The translations under genes were made by a program, and so were the position numbers. 64,000 nt of DNA from Phoronis australis (lineage: Eukaryota > Phoronida > Phoronidae), in contig NMRA01000002.1 of the NCBI GenBank assembly GCA_002633005.1, positions 1,453,919-1,517,918 on the forward strand, in the 5' to 3' direction. The first letter of the stretch is position 1. Each line of letters starts with the position of its first letter. The notes beneath the pieces were generated by a model that was not told where the DNA came from, did not search any database, and saw only the letters and a program-made list of their open reading frames with translations. Below, piece after piece: positions 12,875 to 43,837 of this stretch.

Positions 12875-13173
12875 CTTGGAAAGGAAGGCGTGTTTTTCAA
12901 AACAGCAATTAAATACAAAAACCAAAACAAATCATAGCAGCTCCGCCTCCAAAGTTATGGAGGCCGACATTTTGAATTGTCACATGACCTTCTAATTACG
13001 GAGAAGATAAATGTTATAGTGCAATTTTTATTGATGATAAAATAAGTGTAAATTCTAGTTTTTCAATTAAAAAGTCTTTTAGTTCTGGTAATTTTATGTC
13101 CATATTGTGTTTAAAAAAATAATGTACTAAAAATGGCTTTCGTCACCTTCCGACTTTCTTCGGAATTTGCAAA
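12875..13173. promoter_or_regulatory. Putative bidirectional promoter between HS1BP3 and UQCRB
   Basis: The two start codons are 299 bp apart and point away from each other, so both transcription starts must lie here or in untranslated sequence. I see CCGCCTCC, a CACATGACC motif (E-box/USF-like) near 12980, and AAAATGGC motifs at the UQCRB start of the kind YY1 binds in many mitochondrial genes. There is no TATA box. An upstream ATG at 13133 opens another frame that overlaps the UQCRB start; it would matter only if transcripts begin left of it. Confidence 0.55.
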
Positions 13174-16100
13174 ATGGCCGCTCAGGCAGCGAAGGTTGCT
13201 ACTTGGAATGCCAGTAAGTCTAGTTGTTGTTCACTACTTCCTAAAATGTTACGACACTGTTATTCTTAATCCACATTGTTTGTTCTGTGTGGTATACTTT
13301 CCTTTCAGTTCAACCAAAGTTTCAGGCAATTATGTAGGCTTACACAGACTATAGCATAGCTCATCCACGCACTTCACTTGAATCTTGACTTGAATCCACC
13401 ACTGACTGCACCAGGCAGTGCCAGTGGCCAACACACTCACTGTAATAAGATTGGACACTAAAAATCAGTATGCTCAGAATTTTCTACTCAAATATGTATG
13501 GACCTCTACAAGGTCCGTGTCGTACAAATCTTTGAATACGTGTTATATGGTGCCTTTTCTGAGTATCACCAGTCTGAAGAACACAACCTTTAATTTTTTT
13601 CTTAAAAGGAAACATGCTGTAACCAAGGGCTAATAATATACAGCATGGTCATCTACAGGTTCTCAATCACTCTCTTGCACACATTCACCAGTAAGGCTGA
13701 GCTCAGAGGAATAGGAGACATCTTTGTGCAATGCTTGAATGTCAGCCAGTGAAGCCAGGATTTGAACCCAGGTCTCTCATGCGGGAGTCCACTGAGTCGC
13801 ACTGTCTCCTTCGCCCATCAAGCAGGAGACCAAAGTGCTCATGTACCACCAACTGCCAAACATCAGACTAGATTGGTAATTTCGGGAGAACTCTGACAAT
13901 ACCCACCCACAATATATGGGCTTTCTTCACTTGGTCATCATCAAATTGCCTTTTTTGAGTAAGTGAATTTGTGGACAAAAATCTCACCAACATCAAAATC
14001 ACAAATTCAAGGAGGCTGCTTAGTGATGTCGTGGCAGACGGCCTCCGCATACATCCAAGTTTTTGACGGATGCTCGTCTGTTTTGGCGCACTCTTTACCA
14101 TCAATTCCTAACTTACTAGTGGCTCATTAGAAACTTTGTTGTTCGACAGTAAACATGGGTGGTAACCAATGACCAAGGCGATGATACGAATATTATTGAG
14201 TGCACATTTAACCTCTACATAATGTAATGTCATTTCAGATGTAATTAAACTTTGATTTTGTAAAAAATGTAGGTTGTTCACAAGTGAAGAACCAAGGGTT
14301 GCTGACAAGTAACCTACTGTGTAATCTGACAGTTGTCGATATGTGTTTTAATAAAAAACGCCGCAAAAATTCCCGTTTTAGAAGGTACAGGCACCTTTCC
14401 CCTCAGGGGTGTGAGGGCCTGCTGACAGTCACTGTCCAAGCTGTACTCACAAATTCTCTATATAGTTTACACCAAATGTTCTCCAAAGACTAACTCAAAT
14501 GTCTAAGCTAGATTCTAGCACCAAAGTTCACAAATATTCAGCACAAAGCTTTGTAGTTGATTGCTGGTTCACTCAAAACCTAAAAACACATCTTTATTCC
14601 AACACAACAAGAACAAAGGAGACTGAGCACACAGGCCCAGTGGACAAGCCGAATATCACCATCAGGCCCCCTGATTGGCCAAAACAATAGGCCAATTAGC
14701 CACAAGAGGAGTTCATGTAACAGCCAATTAGGCAAATCTAACAAACCTGACCTGAAAGGTCAGAGGTCACATGTGTGTCAATTACAGTGTCCACGACACT
14801 ATTAACTTGTAGATTAAATGATAAAATGAGCACAAGAAGAACTAAATTACACATAATCGCTTAGGTCAACGCCAAGTCTCTAAATGAAATCATGTTGCCA
14901 AAACTGAAAATCCCAGGTGGCCGATGTACCATAAAAATATCGACTAAAAATAATACCTCTTTTTAAGTAATTGTTGATCTTATATTGCACCTTTCTTTGT
15001 TCTAGTGCCGGCATGGCGCCTTGCGCTCTCAAAGTTTTGCTACAACAGGTCATACTATCCGCAACTAGGTAAGTGTTTGTCATCTGTTCTATCCTGTCCA
15101 TCTCATGACTGTAAGCATAGATAGATCCCTCGTCGTGTGCTTAAGTCTTGACCAGTTTGTGCACATTATCGTTTACTGTATCTGCTGTAGCTGCTGTATC
15201 TGCTGTATCTGCTGTATTTGGGTTACGTGGATCTCGTGTGAACTGATGTTTGTAACAAAACCTGGATTTGCCTGATCTTAAGTGGTGTTCAAAGTAAATT
15301 GGTAAAGTTTTGGAAATCTTGCATCAATTTCGCGTGGAAAATAAATACCATAACTGCATTTTTTCTATCGGTCGGATTACATAGTTGAAATGCTCTTCAT
15401 CATATGATTCATGNCACTCTCTCGCACACATTCACCAGTAAGGCTGAGCTCAGAGGAACAGGAGACATCTTTGTGCAATGCTCGAATGTCAGCCAGTGAA
15501 GCCAGGATTTGAACCCAGGTCTCTCATGTGGAAGTCCACTGAGTCACACTGTCTCCTTCGCCCATCAAGCGGGAGACCAAAATGCTCATGTACCACCAAC
15601 TGCCAAACATCAGACTAGATTGGTAATCTCTGGAGAACTCTGACAGTACCCACCCACAATATATGGGCTTTCTTCACTTGGTCATCATCAAATTGCCTTT
15701 TTTGAGTTGAGTGAATTTGTAGACAAAAATCTCACCAACACCACAATCACAAATTCAAAGAGGCTGCTTTGTGATGTCATGGCAGACGGCCTCCGCATAC
15801 ATCCAAGTTTTTGACGGATACTCTTGAAGCAATTCCAATAGTTTGTTTTGGCAACTCATTAATTCCTAACTTACTACTGGCTCATTAGAAACTTTGCTGT
15901 TCGACAGTAAACATGGGTGGAAACCAATGACCAAGGCGATGATACGAATATTATTTGAGTGCACATTTAACCTCCACATAATGTAATGTCAATTCAGATG
16001 TAATTAAACTTTGATTTTGTAAAAAATGTTGGTTGTTTACAACTGAAGAACCAGGGGTTGCTGGCAAGTAACCTACTGTGTAATCTGACAGCTGTCGATA

Positions 16101-19100
16101 TGTGATTTAGTAAAAACGCCGCAAAAATTCCCGTTTTAGAAGGTACAGGCACCTTTCCCCTTAGGTGAGTGAGGGCCTGCTGACAGTCACTGTCCAAGCT
16201 GGACTCACAAATTCTCTATGTAGTTTATATCAAATGTTCTCCAAAGACTAACTCAAATGTCTGAGCTAGATTCTAGCACCAAAGTGCACAAATATTCAGC
16301 ACAAAACTTTCTAGTTGATTGCTGGTTCACTTGAAACCCAAAAACTCATCTTTATTCCAACACAACAAGAACAAAAGAGACTGAGCACGTGGGCCCAGTG
16401 AACAAGCCGAATATCTCCATCAGACCCCCTGATTGGCCAAAACAATAGGCCAATTAGCCACAAGAGGAGTTCATGTAACAGCCAATTAGGCAAATCTAAC
16501 AAACCTGACCTGAAAGGTCAGAGGTCACATGTGTGTCAATTACAGTGTTTACGACACTATTAACTTGTAGATTAAATGATAAAATGAGCACAAGAAGAAC
16601 TAAATTGCACATAATTGCTTAGGTCAACGCCAAGTCTCTAAATGAAATCATGTTGCCAAAACTGAAAATCCCAGGTGGCCGATGTGCCATAAAAATATCG
16701 ACTAAAAATAATACCTCTTTTTAAGTAATTGTTGATCTTATGTTGCACCTTTCTTTGTTCTAGTGCCGGCATGGCGCCTTGCGCTCTCAAAGTTTTGCTA
16801 CAACAGGTCATACTATCCGCAACTAGGTAAGTGTTTGTCATCTGTTCTATCCTGTCCATCTCATGACTGTAAGCATAGATAGATCCCTCGTCGTGTGCTT
16901 AAGTCTTGACCAGTTTGTGCACATTATCGTTTACTGTATCTGCTGTAGCTGCTGTATCTGCTGTATCTGCTGTATTTGGGTTACGTGGATCTAGTGTGAA
17001 CTGATGTTTGTAACAAAACCTGGATTTGCCTGATCTTAAGTGGTGTTCAAAGTAAATTGGTAAAGTTTTGGAAATCTTGCATCAATTTCGCGTGGAAAAT
17101 AAATACCATAACTGCATTTTTTCTATCGGTCGGATTACATAGTTGAAATGCTCTTCATCATATGATTCATGATTTGTGCACAATTCAAATAATGCTTGTA
17201 AGGGTCCGTTTTTTCATTTGTTCAGAAACTTCATGCCTTTGGCAATGGCAGAGATGACTGTGGGAAATATGAAAAAAGTCTTGCTATTTTTTATTTTTAG
17301 ATGCTTGGTACACTGGGTCAAATGCGAACCAAGTATATGTTGTTTAGTGACTGCTATAAAACAAAACATGCAGCAAAGTGTGAAAAAAAGTATTCTGACT
17401 GTTAAACTTGCTCTGAAAAGTGAAATTCTGCTGGACCAAGAGATTTTATGTGGATGTGACGAAATGTAACGAACCTGAAGAGCCAAATGTGCATGTTAGA
17501 ACAACTGTAACACGAAACTTTGTTGGAGTTTTACTTTATTTTTATTAAAGAATTGAAAACCTGTTTTTTGTGTCATATTGTACTCTACACTGATGATTTT
17601 TTTGCTAGAAAACATTCATGGTTAAATTGTGGGTATATTTTTGAACATATGCGCTGCCTTATATTAAAAGGGAATGCAACAGATGACGATATATTCAGTA
17701 TTTAATACAGGTTCCTGGTAAATCTTGGAGATACGTTTTTTCTTGTTAATTGCTTTTCCCCTGACGTGTACTTAATGATAATCTGGCATTTCGCCGTGTC
17801 AATCTCGTGCTTGTGGGGCTCTGTAACCACAAATAATCCATCCTAGAATCTCCATTTCATTGTTGGTTTCAATCAGTCTCCCCGGCACATACTTCATGTG
17901 TTGTGTGCTACAATGTTCTGTTGACCTATTTCAATAGGTTAGTAGTTAAAACTCCCATGACCTAGTTTCACTTGAGGCATTGTATCATTGAAAGTGATAA
18001 CTGCTAAACAAGCTCATGTCTTCCAGGTCTAATGACTCATGACTGTCTGTATGAGACTCCGGAAGTAGAGGAGGCCATTCGACGTATGCCAGAGAAACTT
18101 CAGAATGAGCGACTTCAAAGAATTACAAAGGCACTCCACCTCAGTGGCAAAAAGATCATTTTACCCAAAGACCAATGGGTGAAGTATGAAGATGTAAGTC
18201 ACGCAAGTTTATCATGTTGAGCAGCTGGAATATAGGCCTTACGTCAGCCAGGTTTGCATTTAGTAATGCTAATACCTTGTGAGTTTGGCGAGATGTGTCA
18301 GTGTTTGTGGATACTGTCGTTTATTACAAGCAAATCGCTCAGTCTGACTGGCGAGTAACAAAGACTGAAACATAGACGTGAACATAGTTGCATTATCATG
18401 GTGCTTCCTTTGTGTCTAAACTCTGGAATGGTTAAGGCTTGCTATAATGAGTACTGAATCACGGTAGACTCGCTATAATGTAGACTGAATTGTGTTTTGA
18501 ATTTGGATTTATGTTGTTGTTTTGCTCTTAGTGTCTCTAGCGTAACGTGATAAAATACATTTTGCACGAGTGGGGCTATCATCAACGAGTCTACATAAGG
18601 ACAGACTCGTGCATATTCTACGTACTACCTTTAAGGTCTAAATAATGGCCACGTAAACGTTTTGATAAGTTAAGAATTTTGAGCGTTTATTTCTCTAATA
18701 ACCTGGACACCTACATCGGTGGAAATCAGAAACTAGTAGATAGAGAGATGAGCTAGGCTGTGGTCCGGTGAGCAGAAATCAACCACATCATCCGCAAAAC
18801 ATGGTTGTGATGAGCTATATTTTGAATGTCGCTTTTTAGTTTAACATAATTGGCAACAGAAATTTGTTTTCGGATGAATTGCGCAATCTTTTTAAGGAGT
18901 TTAAACTTTCACTATGTTGGAAATCGTACAAGTTTTGATTCACGAAATAGGGAGTGTTAGCTTGACGTAACAGACCATGTGCCGAGTGCTTTGGCAGCTG
19001 GACCCATGCTTGCACCATGTGCATTAAAACAAAAATCAGAAAAATGTCTCCACTGCATTAACAGGCTGCTGTAAAAATTTGTCAGGTCCTTTGTTTTGTG

Positions 19101-19223
19101 TGCTTTCCTGGCACTTTTGTCTTAAGGTGTGGTTGTTGCTTGCAGGATATTCCTTACATGAAACCATACTTAGAGGAAGTGAGGCAAGAGTTTAAAGAAA
19201 AAGCCCAGTGGAATAAGAAGTAG
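13174..19223 (+). CDS. UQCRB: Cytochrome b-c1 complex subunit 7 (QCR7/UQCRB), 4 exons with exon 2 present twice
   Basis: This is a nuclear-encoded small subunit of mitochondrial respiratory complex III, lying on the matrix side next to cytochrome b. Exons are 13174-13213 (MAAQAAKVATWNA), 15006-15068 or its copy 16764-16826 (63 nt, WRLALSKFCYNRSYYPQLG), 18027-18193 (LMTHDCLYETPEVEEAIRR through ILPKDQWVKYED) and 19146-19223 (DIPYMKPYLEEVRQEF, ending WNKK then TAG). With one exon 2 the protein is 115 aa, close to the 111 aa of vertebrates. The W-x(3)-[LI]-x-K-[WF]-x-YN pattern, EAIRR, LPKDQW and YLEEV are hallmarks of the family. There is no cleavable presequence, as usual for this subunit. Exon 2 is phase 1 at both ends, so including both copies would stay in frame (136 aa), but the duplication is probably an assembly artefact. 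Confidence 0.95.
13668..13830 (-). repeat. tRNA-derived SINE fragment in UQCRB intron 1
   Basis: On the minus strand the sequence reads like a tRNA body. An A-box-like ACTCAGTGG (13789-13798) is followed about 30 bases later by a perfect B box, GGTTCAAATCC (13758-13768), then CTGGCTTCACTGG. No acceptor stem or anticodon arm can be folded with confidence, so it is a pol III retroposon relic rather than a functional tRNA. The allelic copy is at 15415-15575 (B box 15505-15515). Confidence 0.65.
13668..15413. repeat. Direct duplicate copy 1 containing UQCRB exon 2, ending at an N
   Basis: About 1.75 kb is repeated at 15415-17170, including the SINE, exon 2 with both splice sites, and a CTGCTGTAT trinucleotide-type tract (15178-15222). 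The exon is identical in both copies, while the flanking introns differ by scattered substitutions and one indel of about 20-30 bp near 14090 versus 15830. Copy 1 stops at the single N at 15414. Confidence 0.9.
15415..17170. repeat. Direct duplicate copy 2 containing UQCRB exon 2
   Basis: This is the second copy of 13668-15413. It begins immediately after the N at 15414 and continues smoothly into unique intron sequence at about 17171. Its exon 2 is 16764-16826. Confidence 0.9.
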
Positions 19224-19384
19224 CCAACACTGTCACTGTGTGGAGTGATATTGCATTATTTATCAACTATCGTGGTTTGCTGCATGTATTAGAATGGACC
19301 AGATTTTGCTGTAGTGCTCAAGTGATCAACAGTAGTTCTGGATTTGTAACATTTGAGTGGTAAATACACCAAGCAGGCAACAAT

Positions 19385-19390
19385 AATAAA
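19385..19390 (+). terminator. Polyadenylation signal AATAAA of UQCRB
   Basis: A canonical AATAAA lies about 160 bp after the UQCRB stop codon, followed by T-rich sequence. It is the first such hexamer downstream of the gene and gives a short 3' untranslated region typical of small mitochondrial-subunit genes. Confidence 0.65.
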
Positions 19391-21566
19391 CTGTTATTTG
19401 CTGAAATTCTCTTTTCTATGCATTGTCAAAAGTGCAATTTTGCATTGTCTATAGGGCAATTACAAAAATTTCAGTTTTCGATGCCCCATGGAATGCCGTC
19501 TTTGAAAAGGTTTTTTGATGCCGGTTTTGTGGCGGAAACTTTTGTATTATTTTTAGTACACCGAGTCAATGTTCTTAATCACATATCATGGATTGGATGG
19601 AGATCATACATGTATGTGAATCACATCAGTGGGAATATTAGTCGCTATGTACAGGATTTATTCCAGTTTCAAATTTCCTATTCCAACTTGAGCTAATTAA
19701 TGTTGTGTATAAAAGTGAATCCCTCCCTTAAGTTGCATTGATCCCATCAATAGAGGGCATTGCCACGCTGGTTGGCCAGTTCGTAACTGGTGAGTGTTAA
19801 AATTAATGGTACAATTTGTTACGTAATGGGGACAAAGTTCAAAGGTCGTTCAGGTGTACAGAACTGTTGAAGCTCTTCTTGATGCCTGCCACCAGAACAA
19901 TGTTTCATTCCCAGCAGCCGGGTTGGGATAGATTAAGCGGCTATTAACTCATGTTTCATCGAAGAAACTGACTACTTACCACTCTAAAAGGGGTCTGAAC
20001 GTGTGCCTAACTCATTTGAGACATGATTTCTGGGATTGCAAAAACTGACATTAGGTTATTGCAAGAGACCCTGCTGATTACACAACTCGGCATGTAGAGC
20101 AGGGACTCCAACAATGACAAGGGAAAATAAAAAGCAAAAAAACTATCAATTATTTCATTAGTTTATATACATTTCACAACAATGGCATTCAAAAACAACA
20201 TTCATCACAAAATCTTGCACCGACTCGCTGAGTCTACATTGCACACACCAGGCTTATAAGTACTCAGCCTTCACATAGCACTTTTACAAAAATACATGTC
20301 AAAGACATTTTATCATTACTGTCCCATCAATAAACGGTGAAATCTGACCAACAAAACAAGATTTCCAAATCTTCACATAAGACCTAACAATGGAGGCTAA
20401 GCATGCAAGTTAACTTTGGCACCGAAATGAGTGAACCTTGAACCACTGTTTTAATTTTTCAAATTGGTTATGTTTCTTGGAGACCCACATCCTCAACTGC
20501 CACATATACATCAAGTAACCATGAATAAAATTTGTTAACGTGAACTGGGCAGGTTCCGTAGACGTAAAAGTCTCTCGAAGGAAGCTAGTGTCACCACGTG
20601 TTTTGGTTGCAATACATGGTGATATCTTACAAAGTCTTGAGTTTTCACGAGGTTCTCGCTTTTACGGAATGCATGTCTTTTCTTTTGTGGTTCGTACTTT
20701 TTGTTAAATCAGGAACACACACACATACACACCACTTTTCACAACTGGACTAACAATCGGAGTTATAAACCTGGAACACGTTCACTAAAGCCAGTGTCTT
20801 GAAAGTTCGGCAAGACTACACTAGAGAAACGCAAGATCTTGCTCTAGGTAGCATGAAGAAATCAGTTGACCCACCTAGTCAAACACTAACAAACTGGTCA
20901 TCTCTGATATTGATTGGACGGCTACAGGAGTGTAGAATCACATAACATAACACTGTAACAAAAAACTTTTCTGCTGCAAAAGCCTGAATCAGGGCTTGGA
21001 ATAACCAATGACAAATAAGGAAAAATTTCCACGTGATATATCCTTCCACAGATATGCTTGTCTGATAGAAATATTACTTTGGTTGTAAAATTTAACTGAA
21101 ATAAACATTTTTGCTTGAATAGTCAAAATACTGATAAAAAGAAGAAACTGGAAATCAAACGTGAGGAAATCAAAACCAAAAGAGGAAAATTCCAAGCCCT
21201 ACTATTTTGCCACAAGTATCTCGCGAATGATGAATGACCAGCCAAACTGAACGCACCCCGGAACTAAACAGTCGCAGAACCTACTTCAACCGACCATTAC
21301 TTCACCAGTGAGTCGTGAACTGGTACCCCACACCTAATTATGCACAAGTTTCATGCAGATGCGACTACAACTGTGACATGAAAAGAAACACTACTAGAAG
21401 TACTAATCATAATCTGTACATACACATGTGGATGAACATGTTGAGGACAGTGGTGACATGTGCTATACATAACCAGCATCTCGTTGTACATTTTTCAGAA
21501 CAAATTGGAAGAGTTTCCAAAAAATTTCTTCAATGCCAGAGTTCTGTGGAGACACTGCCATAGCAA

Positions 21567-21666
21567 TAGTCGGATATAACGCGCGTCTTTCGAGAACCAG
21601 TTTGATGCCCATTATTCAGTGGAGAAAACTGTTTCTCAAAAGTTGGGCATGCTATATCCGACCATT
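21567..21666. repeat. Foldback element, family C, copy 1
   Basis: A roughly 100-bp near-palindrome. The outer arms AGTCGGATATAAC and GCTATATCCGACCA are inverse repeats, as are the inner arms GAGAACCAGTTT and AAACTGTTTCTC, around a loop containing GATGCCCATTATTCAGTGG. Related copies lie at 34440-34539, 46602-46663, 52712-52770 and 61693-61752. Confidence 0.8.
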
Positions 21667-22337
21667 ACCCACTACCACTGCAGTGATAAATGATGCACTA
21701 GAATGAAATGACAGTATACAGCAAGATGACCTAATATGTACAATCTACACTAATGTTTGCATTGATCATTTTGGCATGCATCGACTGTGACACGTTTGGA
21801 TAACTTATTTATCCACTTGTTCATCTTAAGAGACCTGTGCCTGGTTGCATAAATTGCATAAAACAGTACCAATAGGGACTCGTCTATGTTCCCTAAATTT
21901 TTAGTGCATTTGTTGACCTTGTGCATACACTGACTTCATCTATTTTATCTTCATCGCCATGTCACATTTTACCTTTGATACATTATGAGAGGAAATTACA
22001 AGTTCAATTTTAATGTTACTGAAAATCAACAGGGATCATTCAATGCAACGTCCATAATTAAAAGCTTTACGTTATTTACTTTCATCTAAATAAGAGCTAA
22101 GTATTCATACATATTATTAGAAAATGTCGCAAGTAAAGGAGGAGTTCACAATAAAAATACCATGATGGGAAAACATCACATTAGTAAATAAACAAAGTCT
22201 GTAGATGCGCCAAAAATTTAGGGAACATAAAAAGTTTGTTGGCTACGGGCACTTTGCACAGCCAGGCACAGATTGTACCGTCTCACTTCCACCCTATCAC
22301 TGACAACACTGAGGGGAGCACAAAAGATACTGACACT

Positions 22338-22480
22338 AACTATGGACCCGGTGTCTTAACCTCTCTACTCGAAACTCGATTTGAAAATTAACCGACTGCA
22401 CAAACTTACAAGTTTGTACTTGAATAGTGTGGTGTGACGAGTTTGAGTTTGGAGATTAGACCCTGAGCCTTGGTTACATT
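22338..22480. repeat. Inverted-repeat element rich in ACTCGAAA (family B), short copy
   Basis: The left end GGACCCGGTGTCTTAACCTC followed by ACTCGAAACTCGA is matched in inverse at the right end (GACGAGTTTGAGTTTGGAGA then TTAGACCCTGAGCC). The same terminal design is seen in the 390-bp insertion at 47432-47824 and in part near 31035-31195. No coding content. Confidence 0.65.
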
Positions 22481-22993
22481 ATCAAATTAACAATCATATG
22501 AAAACGAAAAAAGTCACCAGGTTACTTCATTTTCACAGAATTCGCGTTAACTAAATCGTACAAACACACAAGCACCTTTAGAAGCAGGTGAACGAGTAAG
22601 TTCCTTTCTGTGTGCAGACTGTATTACTCTATTAGTGACTGTGATTCACTGTATTACTCTATTAGTGGCTGTGATTCACTACTGCGTCAGCCATAGAGGG
22701 AGCCACAATTGGGAGGATCACAGACATGAGATATGGCAGGAACACGCACATTCAGTCACTCCCAAATGTATCTCTCTTGTCAAATACTGTAATCTACTAA
22801 AAAGCACAAAAGCTTTTGTCGACAAGAGTTCGTACATAATTCATTAGGAGAAAACACAAGGCGACCGAAAGTCTTAACCATCAATACAGAGGTTTTCAAC
22901 ACGCATCCATCTTTAGGCAAATTACAGGAGACTGGCGATTCGACATGCGCACAAGCATGATCGTACACGTGAACATGGGACTCGGGCACGAGA

Positions 22994-40584
<17,591 letters not shown>

Positions 40585-43500
40585 GTTCTCCTTATAGCTG
40601 CATACAGACCAGTAGCCTTTTTCTGGGATGTTGACAGTTCAGCTGCCAGCAAACACTATGAGCCACACTCTTGCATAAACTGACCCTTGACCCCTCTCCC
40701 AGCTGATCAGTGTGTGCTTTGATAAGGCAGCATAATATATGTTTCTGACCCCAGGGTTCATGGGACAACAGGGAATGAATTCACTTTAAAACACAGACAG
40801 AAAAACTACCATTGACATGCACCAGAACTGGTCTATCACAAATGGCAGTAAAAGTAAATCTATGTACTTCATACAAGATTACTTAATGTTACAACCACTG
40901 GTTTCTGAGTCAGCCGGAAACTGGATTGACTTTGACCTTTTCTTGAATGCAGCTTCAATCCATTAAGCGCCAACCAAGCCTTACTTCTTCAACAATTTGA
41001 ACATGTAGGCTATCACAACATTTTATGCTATATTACTAGTACTGTAAAGTCCTGGCACAGCACACCATAGCTTCTCTGATTCAGAACGTGCTAAAGATGT
41101 ATTTGCATGCTCCAAACTATGATAATGTATAGCAGGAACTAAACGGCAATGCTATTTGAACATCATCAACGCTAAACAAAGTGTAGTTGTATTCACTGAC
41201 AATTTGTAAATGTAAAAATAAAAAAACTGCAAATAGGTGACTTTTGCACTAATGATGCAACTTGGGGGCTTACATAGGCCGAATCAAGCAGTGTTATACC
41301 ACAGCACCACCATACGATACTTACTGAACACAGTTGAGTGATTTACAGCAGATCATTTTTGCCACAAACCTTGTTCATTTGGCAATTTTCAACCTACTTC
41401 ATACTCGCATCGTTGCTATATGTTGTGTTTCTAACTAATTTGACCAAGCAATCAGAGATAAGGAATAAGTGTGCAAGTTCCATTTGAAAGTGAAAATGCA
41501 ACATAATACAATTCAAGTCTTCAAAAATGCTGAAAACAATGATCAGGTGAAATCAACCCACAAAAATAATAGTGAAACTCTGGAATTCTTTGGTAACGAT
41601 ATTTGCTTTAATTTGAAGAATCCTTATTACAAACCCAACTCTTAACAAAGCACATTCTGTTGATATTCTGGCTCACTATTAACTATATACGCTGAGACTA
41701 GAGCTGAAATATTTTCCCAGTCTCCACTGAAACTAACCGACCCCTTCACTAATAACTTAAATATCACAAAATGACATGTAAGAAGTTATCAAATGCCACT
41801 AAAAGACATACAGTGCAATGCAGTTATCACAAAGCCACAGAATTCCAACATTTCTCATGTCCTGGCTGCAGTCAACTCACAGGATAAGGCAAACTACCAC
41901 TGAGTTCAGTACACAGAAAGAACATCCTAACTAAAGTCCAAACTCCAAAAGGTCCATGTATTTGGCCTGACAACAATAGACATTGAAATAAATGATAACA
42001 ATAGATCACACACTACTTCACTGATTCAATTAGCTTTAAACACAGATAAAATAAGTCAAACAAAATTAATTCCTTAGTCATTAACTGGCTATTACCCTAT
42101 AGATAAGGCTGGATTGTTACTTGGATGAATATTATGTCAAACAGTTCTGACCAAAGTGTGAACACAATACCATTTTTCCAGTCTGACCTAAATCTGAACA
42201 GAATGTCCCATTTTGTCAGTCCTCTTCACTTCAAAGGATTTATAAATCGAAAATTGGTCATGATCAAATCGCACAAAAAATGTTCAAATTTTGGGCAGAC
42301 TAGTAAAGTCCACCGACGTTACGAAGGCAAAAATCAAACCTCTACCACACACCAACGTATGGTATTATCCGTTTCTTCTTAAAATTTAACTTGAAAAAAA
42401 CTGTATATATCTCCCACATGCAGTAAATCTCATGAATTTCCAACAAAAATAATAGCCAAAATTTTCCTTTTTCATTTTTCCAAGGCTTCTAACTATGTTA
42501 AGAATGCCTGCAATTTCTTGGAATCATTGTCTGATGGTAGCTTTACACTATAGACCTATAAAACGATATAGCATTTATCCGGTGCTATTTACCTTTTATG
42601 AAAAAACGAAAATTAAATAAAATTTCACCAGTCGGCCATACTGTGATATGGACTCTAGATTTATTTCTGTGCCTTCATTGGTGCCCTAGACAGCATTCAT
42701 AGCATGAATCATAATCAGATTGTAAGAGAGCAAACATGACTTCATCAATAGAACATTCAGTATATGTGTAACTGGGGCAGTACATAGGGACTGATGCAGC
42801 TTTCCATGTGCATACATGACCATAGTTGTAAATACAAGGTGTAGTGATCAATCTCCTCATCAAGTACATGCCATTATGTCTAGTGATTACATGGTACTAC
42901 TGGAGATCCCATCTAGTAAATTACCTACCAAACAATAATTTTACAGTCTAGGCACAGTCAAAAAAGTTCTCCAGTTAGGTACTGCCGCTTAATTTGGAAC
43001 AGTGAAACGCAAGCCGAAAATGAATTTTCCTTATTCTGAAGACTGGGACAAGGGTAATATTAGACAAATTTATGGGATACTGCCCTTTTACCAACAGAGG
43101 CTGAAAATAGGCTTTTCAGTTTACAAACTAGCAGTTGACACCATGTTTTCATGTGTCCGCATAGCATATAACATTGAGTTGAATGATCGTGTGACGAAAA
43201 ATCACAATTCTTGAATTTCAGATGGCTAATATATCCTACTAAAATCTGGCAAATGTTCCAATCTTAAACAAAATACTTGATTTTCTCTGTCCCAAACTGG
43301 AGAATTTTCAGTGTTAAGTAAGGCCTGGATGAGACACAATGGGGGACTTTTCATATTAGCGCTCTCTACAGTAACGTGAGCACTAAAGTGACAAACGATT
43401 GACCCCGACTCAGATTTTGTGGACGGAAATTCAATTACTACATAGTGATTCATAAAAAGCTGAGGAATCAATTGCACTGTCAGTATCACCGACTGTTTGA

Positions 43501-43837
43501 TTAGTTAAAGTTCACTAATTTATTTTACATTTTTGACACCAGCTGGGATTGAAAATGTCCGCTTTCTCACTGGCTTCGTTGCGGATACATCTTCGCAGTG
43601 CAAAATGTATGGAACAGTACGTCCTTGCTCATCAAAAGGTATTTCAAAGTGTTTGCCTTTTATTTGTAAGGCATTGGTACATCTAGTAATGGAACTTCGT
43701 TGTCGTTATAATAGCAGGAAAGGTGCTAAAGCAAACACTGTTTATACCAGTAGGTTAAAACCTCACGTCCGTATTACATGGGATCTGAAGGTGGCGCTGA
43801 ACGCCTGTCCACCACAGATCTGATCGCCGTCTGATGG

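Larger units (their letters stand above)
19391..22993. other. Convergent intergenic interval between UQCRB and PI4KB
   Basis: No coding exon is supported. The interval must include the 3' untranslated region of PI4KB, whose poly(A) site I could not place with confidence; one minus-strand AATAAA lies near 19656. It also holds a foldback element (21567-21666), an inverted-repeat element (22338-22480) and a two-copy tandem repeat of about 32 bp near 22615-22680. Otherwise I see nothing. Confidence 0.6.

Noticed and set aside
13741-13830. Functional tRNA gene on the minus strand
   Set aside because: A and B boxes are present, but no complete cloverleaf with acceptor stem and anticodon arm can be formed, and the sequence runs on into SINE-like body.
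15006-16826. Two separate UQCRB genes or a second UQCRB pseudogene
   Set aside because: Only exon 2 is duplicated; exons 1, 3 and 4 occur once. The structure fits one gene with a haplotype-derived extra copy.
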